From Cyclostephanos tholiformis (lineage: Eukaryota; Bacillariophyta; Thalassiosirophyceae; Thalassiosirales; Thalassiosiraceae): a DNA stretch of 39,917 nucleotides. Location: contig JALLPB010000317.1 in NCBI GenBank assembly GCA_036939975.1, positions 1 to 39,917 on the forward strand, read 5' to 3'. The translations under genes and the position numbers were made by a program. Under the pieces are notes generated by a model. That model was not told the origin of the DNA, did no database searches, and saw only the letters and a program-made list of their open reading frames with translations. Shown piece after piece: positions 23,964-35,006 of this stretch (positions within the stretch are counted from its first letter, which is position 1; each line of letters starts with the position of its first letter).

Positions 23964-24270
23964 GTGATTTGTTTTGAACTTGTTGACTGTCAACCAGAAA
24001 TGATGATATTTTTATTAATATTACCTTACACGGATAAGTCAATTTTTCATGCGTAATCACACACCTTGCAAAAATTTGGTCACACGTGAAGGGGAACCTC
24101 TATTAACCCTTCCCGCCAATTTTAATTTTTGTTTTTAATGGGGAATACCCATAAAAAATGAATCCTCCCTTCCTCCTGTCCTGTCCTCTTCGCATACCTC
24201 CTCGTCTCCCTCCTCCTGCTCTAAAAATTCAAAAAAATCATCGCCACTTTTCGCCCTCGGACTATCTACG

Positions 24271-25341
24271 ATGAAAGCTTTCCATTTGGCGTCAAGTTTG
24301 GGGATGCACCGTGTACGTCTACGCCATAGCACCCAATCGCCTCTTCTGAATGAATTTGGTGCATTCTTGCCAACGACACGAGCGTCATCCTTATCTAATT
24401 TTGACAATTACTCTCCGGAAGATGACGAACGAAAGTGGACGCTCCTCTACCATCGCAATCCTTCTAGAAATACCTCACCTCGGGCCTTGTTTGGAATATC
24501 TAGTTTTAATCTTTGTTATTGGAGTTGGTATGTCTTTGACTTTACCCCTGCGATAAATGGCTCGGCACAAACAAAGGCTGCGATGGGACAGATTAACCAG
24601 CAGACTTTAGAGCTGCTGCTTGTTGATCCAACCATGGGTTATGTTGGACTCGGTGTATCATCGATCATTTGGATTGGGGCATTTTTTTACTCGAAACAAC
24701 TGGTGTCCGCAATTTGGGCGTCAGAGACCACCGCTGGCGAAGGGGAGGAAATTTCATTCGCTGTGTCAACGCTAAAACTGCCATTCCTGACGCAACCAAA
24801 AGTCCTCCGAAAAGTGATTTATAATCCGGAGAGCAACGACTTCGACGGATCTGGAGAAAAAGTGAAGTTTATAGAATCAGAGATAAAGTCCACGGCGAAT
24901 ATTTTTGCGCCAGGAGATCTTGCATTATCCGAAGACAAGAAGAAACACGATGCTATTGTCAGATTTGACGGTGATTTTAGCAGATTGAGAGGTTTTGTAG
25001 CGCTAAAGGAGGAGGGAGAGAATGATAATGGTGGACCCCTGGCATCATTACTTCGGCAGAAATATCTCATGGAGATCAGTTCTGCAGACGAGGTGATGCC
25101 CAACGCAAGCCCTTTTCTTATGCGATCTCTAGTAAATAAGGATTATCCTTTGAGGAGTGTTAATGAGGACAAGCATTTTGGTGCGAAGAAATCTATAAAT
25201 ACTACGGGTCGTATGTTGGTTAAGAAGAAGACGGGGCGACAAAGTACGGATAATCAACGTCCGATATCTCAGCTTGAAATGGCTAGAGGAACACTGAATG
25301 AAGCAATTAAACGCAAACAAAAATCTAGCGAGAAAAGTTGA
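24271..25341 (+). CDS. TMEM223-like mitochondrial membrane protein
   Basis: This single-exon protein has 356 residues. The N-terminus is Arg/Ser-rich and nearly free of acidic residues for about 27 residues, as expected for a mitochondrial presequence. LLYHRNPSRNTSPRALFGISS followed by a membrane span (about 71-91) resembles the start of TMEM223, where a short L-x-x-H-D/N motif precedes the first span. A second span lies at about 122-141. The rest is soluble and ends in a Lys-rich tail, longer than animal TMEM223. TMEM223 proteins are linked to cytochrome oxidase assembly in the inner membrane. The assignment rests on architecture and short matches. The stop lies 41 bp from the stop of the convergent kinase gene. 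Confidence 0.5.
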   Translation: MKAFHLASSLGMHRVRLRHSTQSPLLNEFGAFLPTTRASSLSNFDNYSPEDDERKWTLLYHRNPSRNTSPRALFGISSFNLCYWSWYVFDFTPAINGSAQTKAAMGQINQQTLELLLVDPTMGYVGLGVSSIIWIGAFFYSKQLVSAIWASETTAGEGEEISFAVSTLKLPFLTQPKVLRKVIYNPESNDFDGSGEKVKFIESEIKSTANIFAPGDLALSEDKKKHDAIVRFDGDFSRLRGFVALKEEGENDNGGPLASLLRQKYLMEISSADEVMPNASPFLMRSLVNKDYPLRSVNEDKHFGAKKSINTTGRMLVKKKTGRQSTDNQRPISQLEMARGTLNEAIKRKQKSSEKS

Positions 25342-25382
25342 AAAAATTGTCATTAATGGATTCATTAAGTCCCTTGTACCCA

Positions 25383-26567
25383 TTACAAATCAAAACGGAT
25401 GCTCTCAAATGATTCTAGAATCTTGTCTCCATGGTGTAGTTCGGCCATCCATTTTGGCTGTGCAGGTTTATATGGAGGCTCAATAACATTCCTCTCGAGA
25501 GAATTCCAAATTGTTTGGTGAAAAAATGAGTGACTGCGGATTGAATTGTACCTCTTCTGCTCGGTTTCTATACGACATGTATTATTCGATTCGACAACTC
25601 TATCCTGCATACCAAGCCTGATAGCAGGGTCGATTGACAATAGTGATAATATTAAGTCTTTGGCAGCCTCGCCAATATAAGGAGGGAAACAAATTTCAAT
25701 TTTTCGATTGGTAAAATCCAACACCCTCTGAAAGGCGAGCTGCTCGCTACCGGCATGAAATGGCGATTTCCCCACAAACATGTGATAGATGAGGCACCCA
25801 AGCGACCATAGATCCACGGAAGGTGATATTGTATCTTCTTCGGTCCTGATCATTTCAGGTGACGAAAAACCCGGAGTACCAAGAAAATCGCTTAATTGAT
25901 CTGGAGGCGAACCTGTCGGTATCTGCCTTCTCGAAATCCCTTCATATTCCGGTCTTGCCAAAATGGCAGCCCCCCCAAAGTCTCCAAGTTTGATCTCACC
26001 GTTTGGATAGGTGAGAGCGATGTTTTGCGGAGATAAATCCCGATGAATTACGCCCCGTTGATGCAGATATTCCATCGCTCTTAAAATTTGACCCAAATAA
26101 TACGCCACCCACGAAATGTCCATAACTGGAGACTCGGGGTCTATTGAGTTGCTGGCTCGTGAATTGGTCAAGCCCAACAATGTTCCTCCGGCGCACAGTT
26201 CTAGCACAAAGTATACAAAACCCACATCGTGAAAGCACAAGAATAATTTCATGAAGAGGTCGGATGGATTATCGTCTTTCAATGATAGCACTTCGGATAA
26301 AATGTATTTCTCCATATAGACTGCGTTGATTTGATTGCGTCGGAGTATTTCAGTCTTTGGGATCACTTTTATCGCATATGCACGACTTTGCCGCGAGTGA
26401 CTCTCATGTGGCAACGACGGCACATCGGCAGCGGCGGCATCGGCAGCGGAATCTTGTTCGGCGGACTTGATCTCTGCGTATATCACCTTGCTAAACCTTC
26501 CCTCTCCAAGTGTTGGTCCATATAAAAAGTCCGATGGAGAATATTGCCGCTGGCCGGTTGCATCCAT
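25383..26567 (-). CDS. PDK1-like Ser/Thr protein kinase
   Basis: This single open frame codes for 394 residues. The kinase domain nearly fills it. The glycine loop is GEGRFSKV (21-28), the ATP lysine is in YAIK (Lys67), the helix-C Glu is probably Glu86, the catalytic loop is HRDLSPQN (175-182), DFG is at 196-198 and the activation-segment end is FLGTPGFSSPEM. The order and spacing resemble PDK1, which phosphorylates AGC-kinase activation loops. No PH domain follows. The catalytic loop has Ser at the usual Lys, which is unusual. A pyrimidine tract ending in CAG (26594-26596, minus strand) just upstream in an open frame hints at an extra 5' exon that I cannot place. Confidence 0.85.
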   Translation of the reverse strand: MDATGQRQYSPSDFLYGPTLGEGRFSKVIYAEIKSAEQDSAADAAAADVPSLPHESHSRQSRAYAIKVIPKTEILRRNQINAVYMEKYILSEVLSLKDDNPSDLFMKLFLCFHDVGFVYFVLELCAGGTLLGLTNSRASNSIDPESPVMDISWVAYYLGQILRAMEYLHQRGVIHRDLSPQNIALTYPNGEIKLGDFGGAAILARPEYEGISRRQIPTGSPPDQLSDFLGTPGFSSPEMIRTEEDTISPSVDLWSLGCLIYHMFVGKSPFHAGSEQLAFQRVLDFTNRKIEICFPPYIGEAAKDLILSLLSIDPAIRLGMQDRVVESNNTCRIETEQKRYNSIRSHSFFHQTIWNSLERNVIEPPYKPAQPKWMAELHHGDKILESFESIRFDL

Positions 26568-26814
26568 GCCGGGAGACGAAGTTGACGATGATGCTGGAAC
26601 AGAAAAGTAAATAATGCTAAAGTCTCGCGCTGGTCACCAGGTCAAGCAATGCTCCCGCCAAAAGCAGTATCCTACCTAAGGTACATACGTCTATTATGTG
26701 TATGGTTCAACGAAACGTTGCGCGGCGCCCCTCTCCCTCGGCATACTTCCGCCTTCTAGAGCCAGTGCCCAGCTTACTTGATTGCCCAGCTTCTTGACGT
26801 CAGGAACAAGCTGC

Positions 26815-29032
26815 ATGGATCCATCGCCAAACATGAGCTCTCCTCCCGTCGTCCGTGAACCCATGGGCGTCCGGACGCGATCCCGCACCAGTGTCTTGGC
26901 GACGCCGAACTCAACCAAAGACGCTACCAATGACGTGGACGCACATCCTCGCACTCCCCCGGATCGGATATCTGACGGGAATGAAGATGCAAAGAATACG
27001 CATGACAATAGCACCAAGGGATTGAGCGATTGGGAAAACGTGGAGGTGACGAACGACGCGTCGAGGACGGACGCTCAGGACGACTTCCGATCGGAGCATG
27101 ATGACGGAGAGAAGCGCGGTGGTAATGACGACTGCGGCGCCGAATACGCGGGAGCGAACGACGACGGCGGCGGGGATTCAGCGGAAATGATCCTCGTGAC
27201 CGAAGAAGATGTCGATGATAAGACTGATGTTTTGGGCGTTGATTCGAGCGCCAGCGCAAGTAACGCGACCAACGAGATCGATGTCGCCAAGGGGTCCTTG
27301 AAGCGAGTGCAATCTTCGGGAACCAGAAATCATGCGCAGGATGATTTCGTCAAGAATGGAGCTCATGTCAAAGCCATCCTTGCATCCGCGCTACGTGCCG
27401 TGGTCGATGGGATGTCATCCAACTCGATGGCGAATTCGTGCGGTGCCGTCGCCGGTGATAAAAAGTTCGGAGCTGAATCCGAGCGCAGATCGGTCGACGA
27501 CGGCGACGACAAAAATCAAACAAAGGGACAGGAAAAGGCGGATTATGCTCGTTTACTGGATCTCGCGCACGAGAAGGCAGAAGAATGCATATTGCTGAAT
27601 CGGGTACGATTTCATTCCGTCATAATTTTATCACTTTCTGAACATCAATTACTCAACTACCTTTTTATTGTTCAAACTGATCCCGCAGAAGCTCCAAGAG
27701 TCGCAATCTCTGATATTAATCTTGCAGAGCGAAAGCTCGGCCTCCCAGGATGCAAACGCTCATCTCAAGATGAAGGTCGACCGGACGCTCGAAGCACTCC
27801 AAATCGCAGGAACGAATGCCGCCAATGCACGAGCAGATGCTGATGCTTCAAACGCACGTGTGAAATCGCTCACCAGCCAGTTGAAAGATTTGCAGTCCTT
27901 GATTGACGACACGAAGCGCTGCATGGAGAAAGTTCGCAGGGAACATGGCGAAGTCTCTCGTTCGGCACGTTCGATCGAAGTAAAATGTATTCAAATCGAG
28001 TCCGAGCTGATCAGAGCCGCGAAAGTGAAGAAAGATGCCATGGGGGAATGCGACTTTTTGAAAAGGCGCGCCGAAACGTCAGAGAAGATTGCGAAGGAAG
28101 TGCAAGACGAGGTAAACGATTATCGCGACAAAGTCCGCATGATGAAGAAAGATTTGCTCGAGATGGAGGAGTTGGAGAGAGTTCGATCAGAAAGGACCCG
28201 CAGCATCGAATTAGAGGTGAAAGATGCCCGAGCTGGCCTGCTTCAGGCAATTTCTGCAGCGGCGGAGGCAGAATCCACAGTCACATCTCTTCGAAGCGTA
28301 GTTGAGGAATTGCGTAGCGAGAATGAACGCCTCCACGATCAAATGAATGCAAGTCGCGACGACCACGCCAAGGATCGAACAAAACAAGCCGAAGCCCTCG
28401 CCGTTGCGGAGAAGGAAGCGCAGAAGATGAAAATGAAGTGCGAAGAGGCATACGACGAGATAAGAAAATTGACGATGGATAAGACATCCGCAGCATCGGA
28501 ACTCGCTGCCTTGAGGAGCAGAGTGGCAAACATGGAACGCAGGCTCAATGACGCGAGCAAACAGTTCTCTCAATCAGAAATTTTGCCAACATCATCATCC
28601 GTCACTCCCCAGACTTCTAATAGCCTTGGCTTCATCGATTCTTTTAGTGCCACTTTACCCGTCGTCTCGGACGAAACCAAAAAGAGAAAGATTGTAACCG
28701 AGTTTCCAGCGCGAGAGTCTTCGTCAAATTCGACACTCAGTGCGTCTTCTAGGCAGCTAACTTACTCCTACACAAAAGAACATCTGCCAAGTAAGAATGC
28801 TCTGGATCAGCATCAGATAAGACAGTCGCTTTACCGCGCACCAACACGCAACGTCGGCAACACGAACAATACCTGCTGCCTTTGTTCGAAAGAGGGTGGC
28901 ATGATGTTGAGATGCCAATGTGGAGACATCGACTGCAACATGCGTGGTCACGCCATATGTATTGGAAAGTTCCGCGATGACGAGAAGAATAAATCCGGCC
29001 CAACTATTTTGTGTAGCCGCAAGAGAGAGTGA
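26815..29032 (+). CDS. Coiled-coil protein with C-terminal Cys/His-rich motif (2 exons)
   Basis: The exons are 26815-27603 and 27689-29032, joined by an 85-nt GT-AG intron with frame kept, for 710 residues. The first about 245 residues are acidic and low in complexity. Around the splice site, and for about 290 residues after it, the protein is a long heptad-type coiled coil rich in Glu, Lys and Arg, similar to SMC/myosin-like rods but without an ATPase. Residues near the end contain a C-x2-C, C-x-C and C-x6-C series (CCLCSKEGGMMLRCQCGDID) followed by GHAIC, a probable zinc-binding finger of RING/PHD-like appearance. The function is unknown. A chromatin or scaffold role is possible. The start is uncertain between nearby ATGs. 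Confidence 0.75.
27604..27688 (+). other. Intron of the coiled-coil gene
   Basis: The donor is CGG|GTACGA and the acceptor CCCGCAG|AAG. The 85-nt length is not a multiple of three, and removal joins two open frames into one continuous coiled coil (LLNR-KLQESQ). Confidence 0.88.
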
Positions 29033-29102
29033 GAGTTGGTCACGTACATGTTTCATGATGTTTTGGAACAGTACAACAGCATATTATTAGTAAAAGATAA
29101 AA

Positions 29103-30602
29103 TCATTTTTCAAGAAGGAACTTTATCGTCCGCAATGATGCTGCTTCGTGTTGAGCCTCCAGTGAAATCTCCCTCAACCCATCAATACTGCTCTCTCGAT
29201 ATGATGCAAAGCCTGAATGATTCCCACCTTTTATCATTTCAAGTCTCGTTTTCGTTGGAAGTTTTGATAAGATAAGATGCTTTTGTTGTAGCGACGTTAT
29301 CCTCGCAAAGCTATCATTGGACGCAAGTAGTATGTATACACGAAGCTGCTTTGATGAATCGGCATAGCTAAGATCGGGGAAACCTTTGGTATCCGTTCCC
29401 GCTGCCCAGACAACAATTTTATGCCCTAACATCGATATTGACAATCCATCATGCAGTAAGACTGAAGGTGTCTGACCATCACTTGAGTGCAATACTTCTG
29501 CCAGCTGTAATGCGTTGTATCCTCCCATGCTATGCCCACCTAATGCCCATTTCACGATAATATTTCCAGCATGTCTTCTTTTACGATAGTTTTTTTCATT
29601 CCCAATCTTATTTTTATGAACCCGATTGTAATGTTGCACTATTTCTTGCCCCGCCAACTTTATCAAACGTCTCACATCATCCATACCCCCGCCAAGGCTC
29701 TTATGTGCAAGTCGAAGCGGTTCAAGTGACACAATTGCAACATATATGCCACTATCTGATATTCTTGATGCAGCATGTGCGTATGCACTGTGGTCTATTC
29801 CAAACCCTGGGAAGAAGAGAAGAGATTGGATACAATCTGGCTTTATAGCATCGCTTGATTGACGCGGCAAATACAAGTCGTATGCATGCCTTCGAATTAC
29901 TCTACCCAATCGAACTCTTTCTAAGAGAAAGAGCTTAGTGCTGATATCTGGACCTTTGCGACTTGAAAGTACCGTTTGAAGACGAGACAAGATAAGAATC
30001 AGCACTGGAGCAAAGTTCCGAAATAGTAAATCGATTGTAATTGGAGAAATCATCGACAGTAACATGCACCGGGCGAGGCATTTCGGTTCAAAGTTTGAGA
30101 ACAAAGAATGGTGCACAGCGCCAGAGGTTTCGTGTGGTGATGAATATGAAAGTGCCATTGAATGAGATGTGTATGGAGAGAATGCGTTCACGTATGAAGG
30201 AAGTCTATCAAAATCAACAGTTGCCTCCGGACACGATGATGGTAAAAATGAAGCAATCAGGCTCAATATCAAGGCGGGAAGTAAGATATCCACGCCAAGC
30301 TTGAGGCCAGAATCTGATAATTCTAAGCTTGCATTCCATGCTGTTGGATCATATAGTCTGAAACAATCCACTAGATTTTTCAGAGTTGCGATTGGTCTGA
30401 GGAGAAAAATAAGCCATGCTCTGGCATTTGCTATGATACCATTGATTTCGTTGGCCACGAAATCTTTTGCGGCTTCCGAGGAAAGTTCTGTCGTCGATAT
30501 TACACCTGCAAGGTTTGTTGGTTGGCACGCTGAGCTGTTTTTGTATTGAGCGAGACGAGAGGAGGAGGGCATACACATAAGCTTGGACCATGTCAATCTC
30601 AT
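29103..30602 (-). CDS. Alpha/beta hydrolase family protein
   Basis: This single-exon protein has 499 residues. The first about 240 residues include two or three hydrophobic segments (for example LLPALILSLIASFLP) and may anchor or target it. The hydrolase core starts at LLFFPGFGIDHSAYAHAA, the oxyanion-side strand-loop of the Abhydrolase family. It has a nucleophile elbow GGHSMGGYNAL with Ser358. An Asp lies in LLASNDSF and the likely catalytic His in GGNHSGFASY. The triad is therefore complete. The substrate is unknown and could be a lipid ester. The annotated ATG at 30602 overlaps the first ATG of the opposite USP gene, so the true start may be an internal Met (for example 30578 or 30572). 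It is convergent with the coiled-coil gene, 70 bp apart. Confidence 0.85.
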   Translation of the reverse strand: MRLTWSKLMCMPSSSRLAQYKNSSACQPTNLAGVISTTELSSEAAKDFVANEINGIIANARAWLIFLLRPIATLKNLVDCFRLYDPTAWNASLELSDSGLKLGVDILLPALILSLIASFLPSSCPEATVDFDRLPSYVNAFSPYTSHSMALSYSSPHETSGAVHHSLFSNFEPKCLARCMLLSMISPITIDLLFRNFAPVLILILSRLQTVLSSRKGPDISTKLFLLERVRLGRVIRRHAYDLYLPRQSSDAIKPDCIQSLLFFPGFGIDHSAYAHAASRISDSGIYVAIVSLEPLRLAHKSLGGGMDDVRRLIKLAGQEIVQHYNRVHKNKIGNEKNYRKRRHAGNIIVKWALGGHSMGGYNALQLAEVLHSSDGQTPSVLLHDGLSISMLGHKIVVWAAGTDTKGFPDLSYADSSKQLRVYILLASNDSFARITSLQQKHLILSKLPTKTRLEMIKGGNHSGFASYRESSIDGLREISLEAQHEAASLRTIKFLLEK

Positions 30603-33600
30603 GATGTTGTCTCATGCTGTATTTTTTGTGCTTGCGGTTGCCTGCGTCTGGCCCTCCACCCAAAAGACCCCCCGCCGCACATCCTTCACGCAGTCTCAAA
30701 TGAAAACCCTACTCCGCCGCGAGGAGAGGATGAGAGGAAAAATGGAAGACGACGACGAGTACGACGCCGCCGACGAAGATAAGGGACGCGATGACTCGCT
30801 GGTGAGTGTCTTTTGTTTTATTTTGGTTATTCATCTTGTCCAACGGAAGAGTGTCATTGCTGCTCTTCCAACAGTGGTCATTAAATTTTGCATCTCACCA
30901 AATAACAAAAAAACGAATAAAACACACAATACGAAAAAGTTCCCAATTGACGTCTCTGGCGAGGCGATGATTGGAATCAAGACGACGACGGAGGAGGACG
31001 ACGACGTCGACGTCGGGTTGTCGTCGGCGATCATCCTCCTCCCGCCGCCGCCGGAGGCGGCGGCGGCGTCGTCCTCGCCCCAGGCTACCAACAACAAGAG
31101 GAAGAGGCGACGACGAACGCATCCGACGGGGCTAGGCAACCTCGGGAACACTTGCTTTATGAATTCGACCTTGCAGTGCCTTGCGCACACGCCCCCGCTC
31201 CGTGATTACTTTTTGACCGGGATGTATATCAAAGATTTGAACGTCGGCAACAGGCTGGGAACCGGAGGGGAAATGGCAAACGAGTTTGCGAATTTAATGA
31301 AAGAGATGTGGGAGGAGGAGGAGGAATGCGACGAAGGCGCAGATATGACTGGCATCCTGAATTCGTCCCGGACGTACTCGCTGGGGAATGGCGGGAGTTA
31401 CCACGCCAGCACCAACTCCTCGTCCACCTACGCGACGTCATTGTCGGTGACATATCCCCGTTCGTTCAAGACGGCACTTGGTAGACACGCCCCGCGATTC
31501 GTCGGTTACGATCAGCATGACAGTCAGGAACTCTGCGCTTACGTTTTGGACGCGCTCCACGAGGATACGAATCGCGTCGGTGCGAACAGGAGGGTGCCGA
31601 TAACCGGGCCGTGCAACGGGGAGGAGAATGGTGATGAGGTGGAGCATGAGTGCGACGACGGCATCGCGGCCGACAAGGCGTGGGAGGAGAGGAAGGTGCG
31701 GGATGATAGCGTTTTATCAGAGTTCTTTTTAGGTCAGATTAAGAGTCGGCTTCAATGTCCGAATGATAGAGATGGTGACGATACCATGGAGGAGGACGTG
31801 GGAGGGGAGGAGGGAGGTAGTCCCTGTCGACGGCAACGTCGATGCGGCAAAGTGAGCACGACGTTCGACCCATGCATGTATCTTAGCCTCCCGATACCAG
31901 GGGGCACAGACAGGGTCATGAAGATCACGTACGTCCCGCTTTCTCACATTCCGACAACTTGGTCGTTGTTGTCGTCGTCGTCGTCGTCGTCGTCGTCGTC
32001 TGATGTACCACCCGATGGGAGGGCGTTTGAATTCCTCGTAAAGCTTAAGAAAAGTGCCACAATTGGAACGCTTCGTTCGCGAATTGTCGAAATGGCAAAA
32101 GAGATGACGTCGACATTGACGTTGGTGCCGCCGGGCGGGTCGGCGTTGTTGGAGGAGGGTGATGTGATTCTGGCTGACGTATTTCAACAGAAGGTAAGAA
32201 GGCGTTTCATTTATTGTATAATATTTGTGTGTCTGAATATTTGATCTCGCTCTTTCTTTCGTAACAAAATGAAGGTATGGACTTATTACGAGAATATGAA
32301 TGACGCCATCGACGACATCAAGGATAACGACGTGACATACGCGTTTCAATTATACCCGTCGAGGAAGGTGAAGGAGGAAGTTGCAGCATATCGTATTCGC
32401 TGTCAGCAGGAACAACAACGGCAACAACAGCGGGACAATGATTCTTGTTGCAATAGTACTGGCGGTGGTGGCAGCATTGATGCCAAAGTGCGAGAAGACT
32501 GCGGTTGCCCCTCCAAACCGAATCACTCCCCCTTCTCATCATCTTCATCGCTGCTTCTAGACTCGGAGACTAAGGCCGTGCTTGATAGGAATGATGAGTG
32601 GGAGAAAAGGTTGATGACTTTCCTTAATAAGCCAACTTTCCTCTATGACTTGCTCAACGAACGAAGAAGCAGTCACGAGGAACGTCGCGACTTCTACGGC
32701 AATCTGTTGAGGTTCATTCAGAAGCACAAATCTTGCACTGATGCCCCAGCCGCCACCGCAACGAGGATCAATGATGACGATGACGTTATCATGAAATCGA
32801 CACCGGGAAATTCCTTGTTGACGCTTAAGGAAGTTTCTGACAATTCGACCCAATTCAAGGAAATTCGTACCCCCCGTGATCTGGCTATACTAGAGTACTG
32901 CGCCAGCAAGTTTTTATCTCAAATATCCAGGCTCCAAAATGGTGACCATAGTGCTCCTTCAAATGATTCTTCTCCTTCGCTTTCGACAAATACCAAAATT
33001 GACGGCAAGGACGTTAATATTATCGATGACGCAAATGAGAATGGCCTTGTTGTGCAAATCAAGATTAAAAAGTGTGATGCTTCGTCGTTGAATGGCTATG
33101 GGTTGAATAATGTATCGTCAACATCGTCGTATGCGTCAAATAATTCGTGGCGAGTCGTCGGCGACGCCCCCATTGTCGTTCGAATTTCGCCAACCCTCAC
33201 CGTTATGGACCTGCGTCGACTGATAGGACATTGTCTCTCACGCGCTTTGAAGTTGAATAGCTGGGATCGTCATCATAATGACGATGTTGATGCTTCGTCG
33301 CAATTGTCCCCGGAGATGAGCATAATGAGACAAGTCGCCATATCATACGAGAGTAGTGACAGGGGTGGAGCAAGGTGGAACAGTCGATATTTCAACAGCG
33401 GCGGCGTAAGCGATGGTATTACTAACATGGGATCTGTGACGACAGCTCATTATCCCACGAACGGAAATTCAGCGAAGCAACCTCCGCTTGCGAAATTCAA
33501 TGATAATAAAGAGAAGAAACTCGTCGCTGACCTTGTGGGTGAAGGCAGTGGTGCCATCGTCGTGAGCTGGCCGCCGCATTTGAACGACATGTTAGACGAG

Positions 33601-34416
33601 AGCGTTTTATCTGCAAAGGAAAAATTCTTGACTCGAGAGCAGAGACTTGAAAACGAGGAGGAGACGATTATGAAAAATAAGAAGGGAATCTCGATCATGA
33701 ATTGCATTGAGAAGTACTGCGAGATGGAGCAGCTCGACGAGAGTGACATGTGGTACTGCAATAAATGCAAGAAACACGTTCGTGCCTGGAAACAGTTCTC
33801 TCTTTTCCGCACCCCGCCAATACTCATTGTGCATCTCAAGAGGTTTCACTATTCGCCGACGACTCACCGCCGAAATAAAATTGACACGTTAATCGACTTC
33901 CCGTTGATGGGTCTCGATCTACGCGGTATTGTGAAACACAACTGGGAAGATGGGAAGGAACCCATATACGATTGTTACGCCGTCAGCAACCACTTTGGCG
34001 GACTTGGAGGTGGGCATTACACGGCCTATGCAAGGGCTGACGATGGCATCTGGTGCAACTTTGATGATGGTCGGGTCACTTCGGGAGTAGACGAAAGCGA
34101 GGTCGTGTCAAGTGCCGCCTATTGTTTGTACTACAAGAGGAAAGATGTTGTATCTCTTGCCGCTGATGACAATGCGACTGCCGAAGAAAATTTCAATAGT
34201 AATCTTCCTCGTCGATGTTTCCCGGTGAGTCCCTTTGCAAGTCCTTGCCATGAGGTCGACGGAGGATCACCGTCACACGGGATGCAGCCATTCCATGTGC
34301 AAATTGACAATAATTGTGATGATGCAGAATCTGCAGATAGTTCAACTTGTTCATATGCGACCCCAGTTGCAACTTTGAATGATTCCGACGACGAAATGCC
34401 GTATGGTCAATGCTGA
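30601..34416 (+). CDS. Ubiquitin-specific protease (USP/UBP family, USP4/15-like)
   Basis: The exons are 30601-32193 and 32275-34416, with an 81-nt GT-AG intron containing an in-frame stop. An extra small intron from a good donor at 30802 is likely, and the alternative start 30967 would give 1122 residues. The Cys box GLGNLGNTCFMNSTLQCL has catalytic Cys at 31153-31155. RFVGYDQHDSQELCAYVLDAL is the QQD-type box. A zinc-binding pair is split between LQCPN...RRCGKVSTTFDP and WYCNKCKKH. The His box is GGGHYTAYAR (His at 34015-34017), followed by WCNFDDGRVT. The enzyme removes ubiquitin from proteins. A long variable insert with serine runs separates the two catalytic halves, as in USP4/11/15. 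All catalytic residues are present. Confidence 0.9.
31968..31999 (+). repeat. TCG microsatellite inside the USP coding region
   Basis: About ten TCG triplets in a row encode a serine run in the USP insert. Length variation would stay in frame. Confidence 0.85.
32194..32274 (+). other. USP intron
   Basis: The donor is AAG|GTAAGA and the acceptor ATGAAG|GTATGG. Removal joins DVFQQK to VWTYYEN in frame. The length is 81 nt, with a TGA inside. Confidence 0.8.
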
Positions 34417-34554
34417 TCTTTGGTGGTGGGATGTTTGTCTCATGGCAGATGGGCTGTAAAGGAGTCCTCGCTAATACTACCAGAAAGAACAATTTTTTTA
34501 GAGATGTGGCGTTTTTTATCTAAGAGTTACTACTTTCATCATACAATTTTTTAG

Positions 34555-34789
34555 TTTTTCCTTTCGGGGGAAAAACTCATCGCGCCTTAAGCTGCAACAC
34601 AGAGCTTCTCTGTCAAGTTAGAAGGCAATAAAAGGCATAATGACTACGGCTACGCAAAGCTACTACAGAAGCCATGAGCAACACGCCATCGCATCAAAAT
34701 GGGGTGTTACTTCTTGGTTTATTTAGCTAAGTGGGCTCAGTAACGGGGTGTTACAGGACTCCCAAGTTCTGGCCTTATGCCAAATCTCG
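34555..34789 (+). repeat. 235-bp interspersed direct repeat, left copy
   Basis: The sequence from TTTTTCCTTTCGGGGG to CCAAATCTC is repeated at 39283-39517 in the same orientation. Well-kept blocks are GCGCCTTAAG, CAACACAGAGCTTCTCTGT, AGAAGGCAAT, CATCAAAATGGGG and TATGCCAAATCTC. It begins about 140 bp after the USP stop codon. The copies flank the YR retrotransposon, so they may be its terminal repeats, or unrelated copies of a short element. Confidence 0.7.
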
Positions 34790-35006
34790 CCATTGTAGCA
34801 TGCACGCTTCTTCCCGTTCCTCAACGGGGACAAGAGGACGTGCAGGAGGTGAACTTTAGCCTTCTAATGCGGACATCATTGCCATGTGTTGCGAGCATGC
34901 AAAAAATAAATATAAAAATATATATATATAAAGTATTGGGTTGGTAGGAAAGTTAGTAAGTTAGTAGTTATAGTTATGTATTAAAAGTACGAGCATGCAT
35001 GCACGC
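34790..35006. other. AT-rich spacer between left repeat and YR element
   Basis: This contains an AT run with TATATATATATA (about 34918-34931) and no coding signal. It could be the 3' untranslated part of the YR element, whose recombinase ends at 35007. Confidence 0.5.

Noticed and set aside
27075..27366. Ser/Arg-rich antisense frames in the coiled-coil gene
   Set aside because: Composition is that of the reverse complement of an Asp/Ala/Gly-rich coding exon. No start context.
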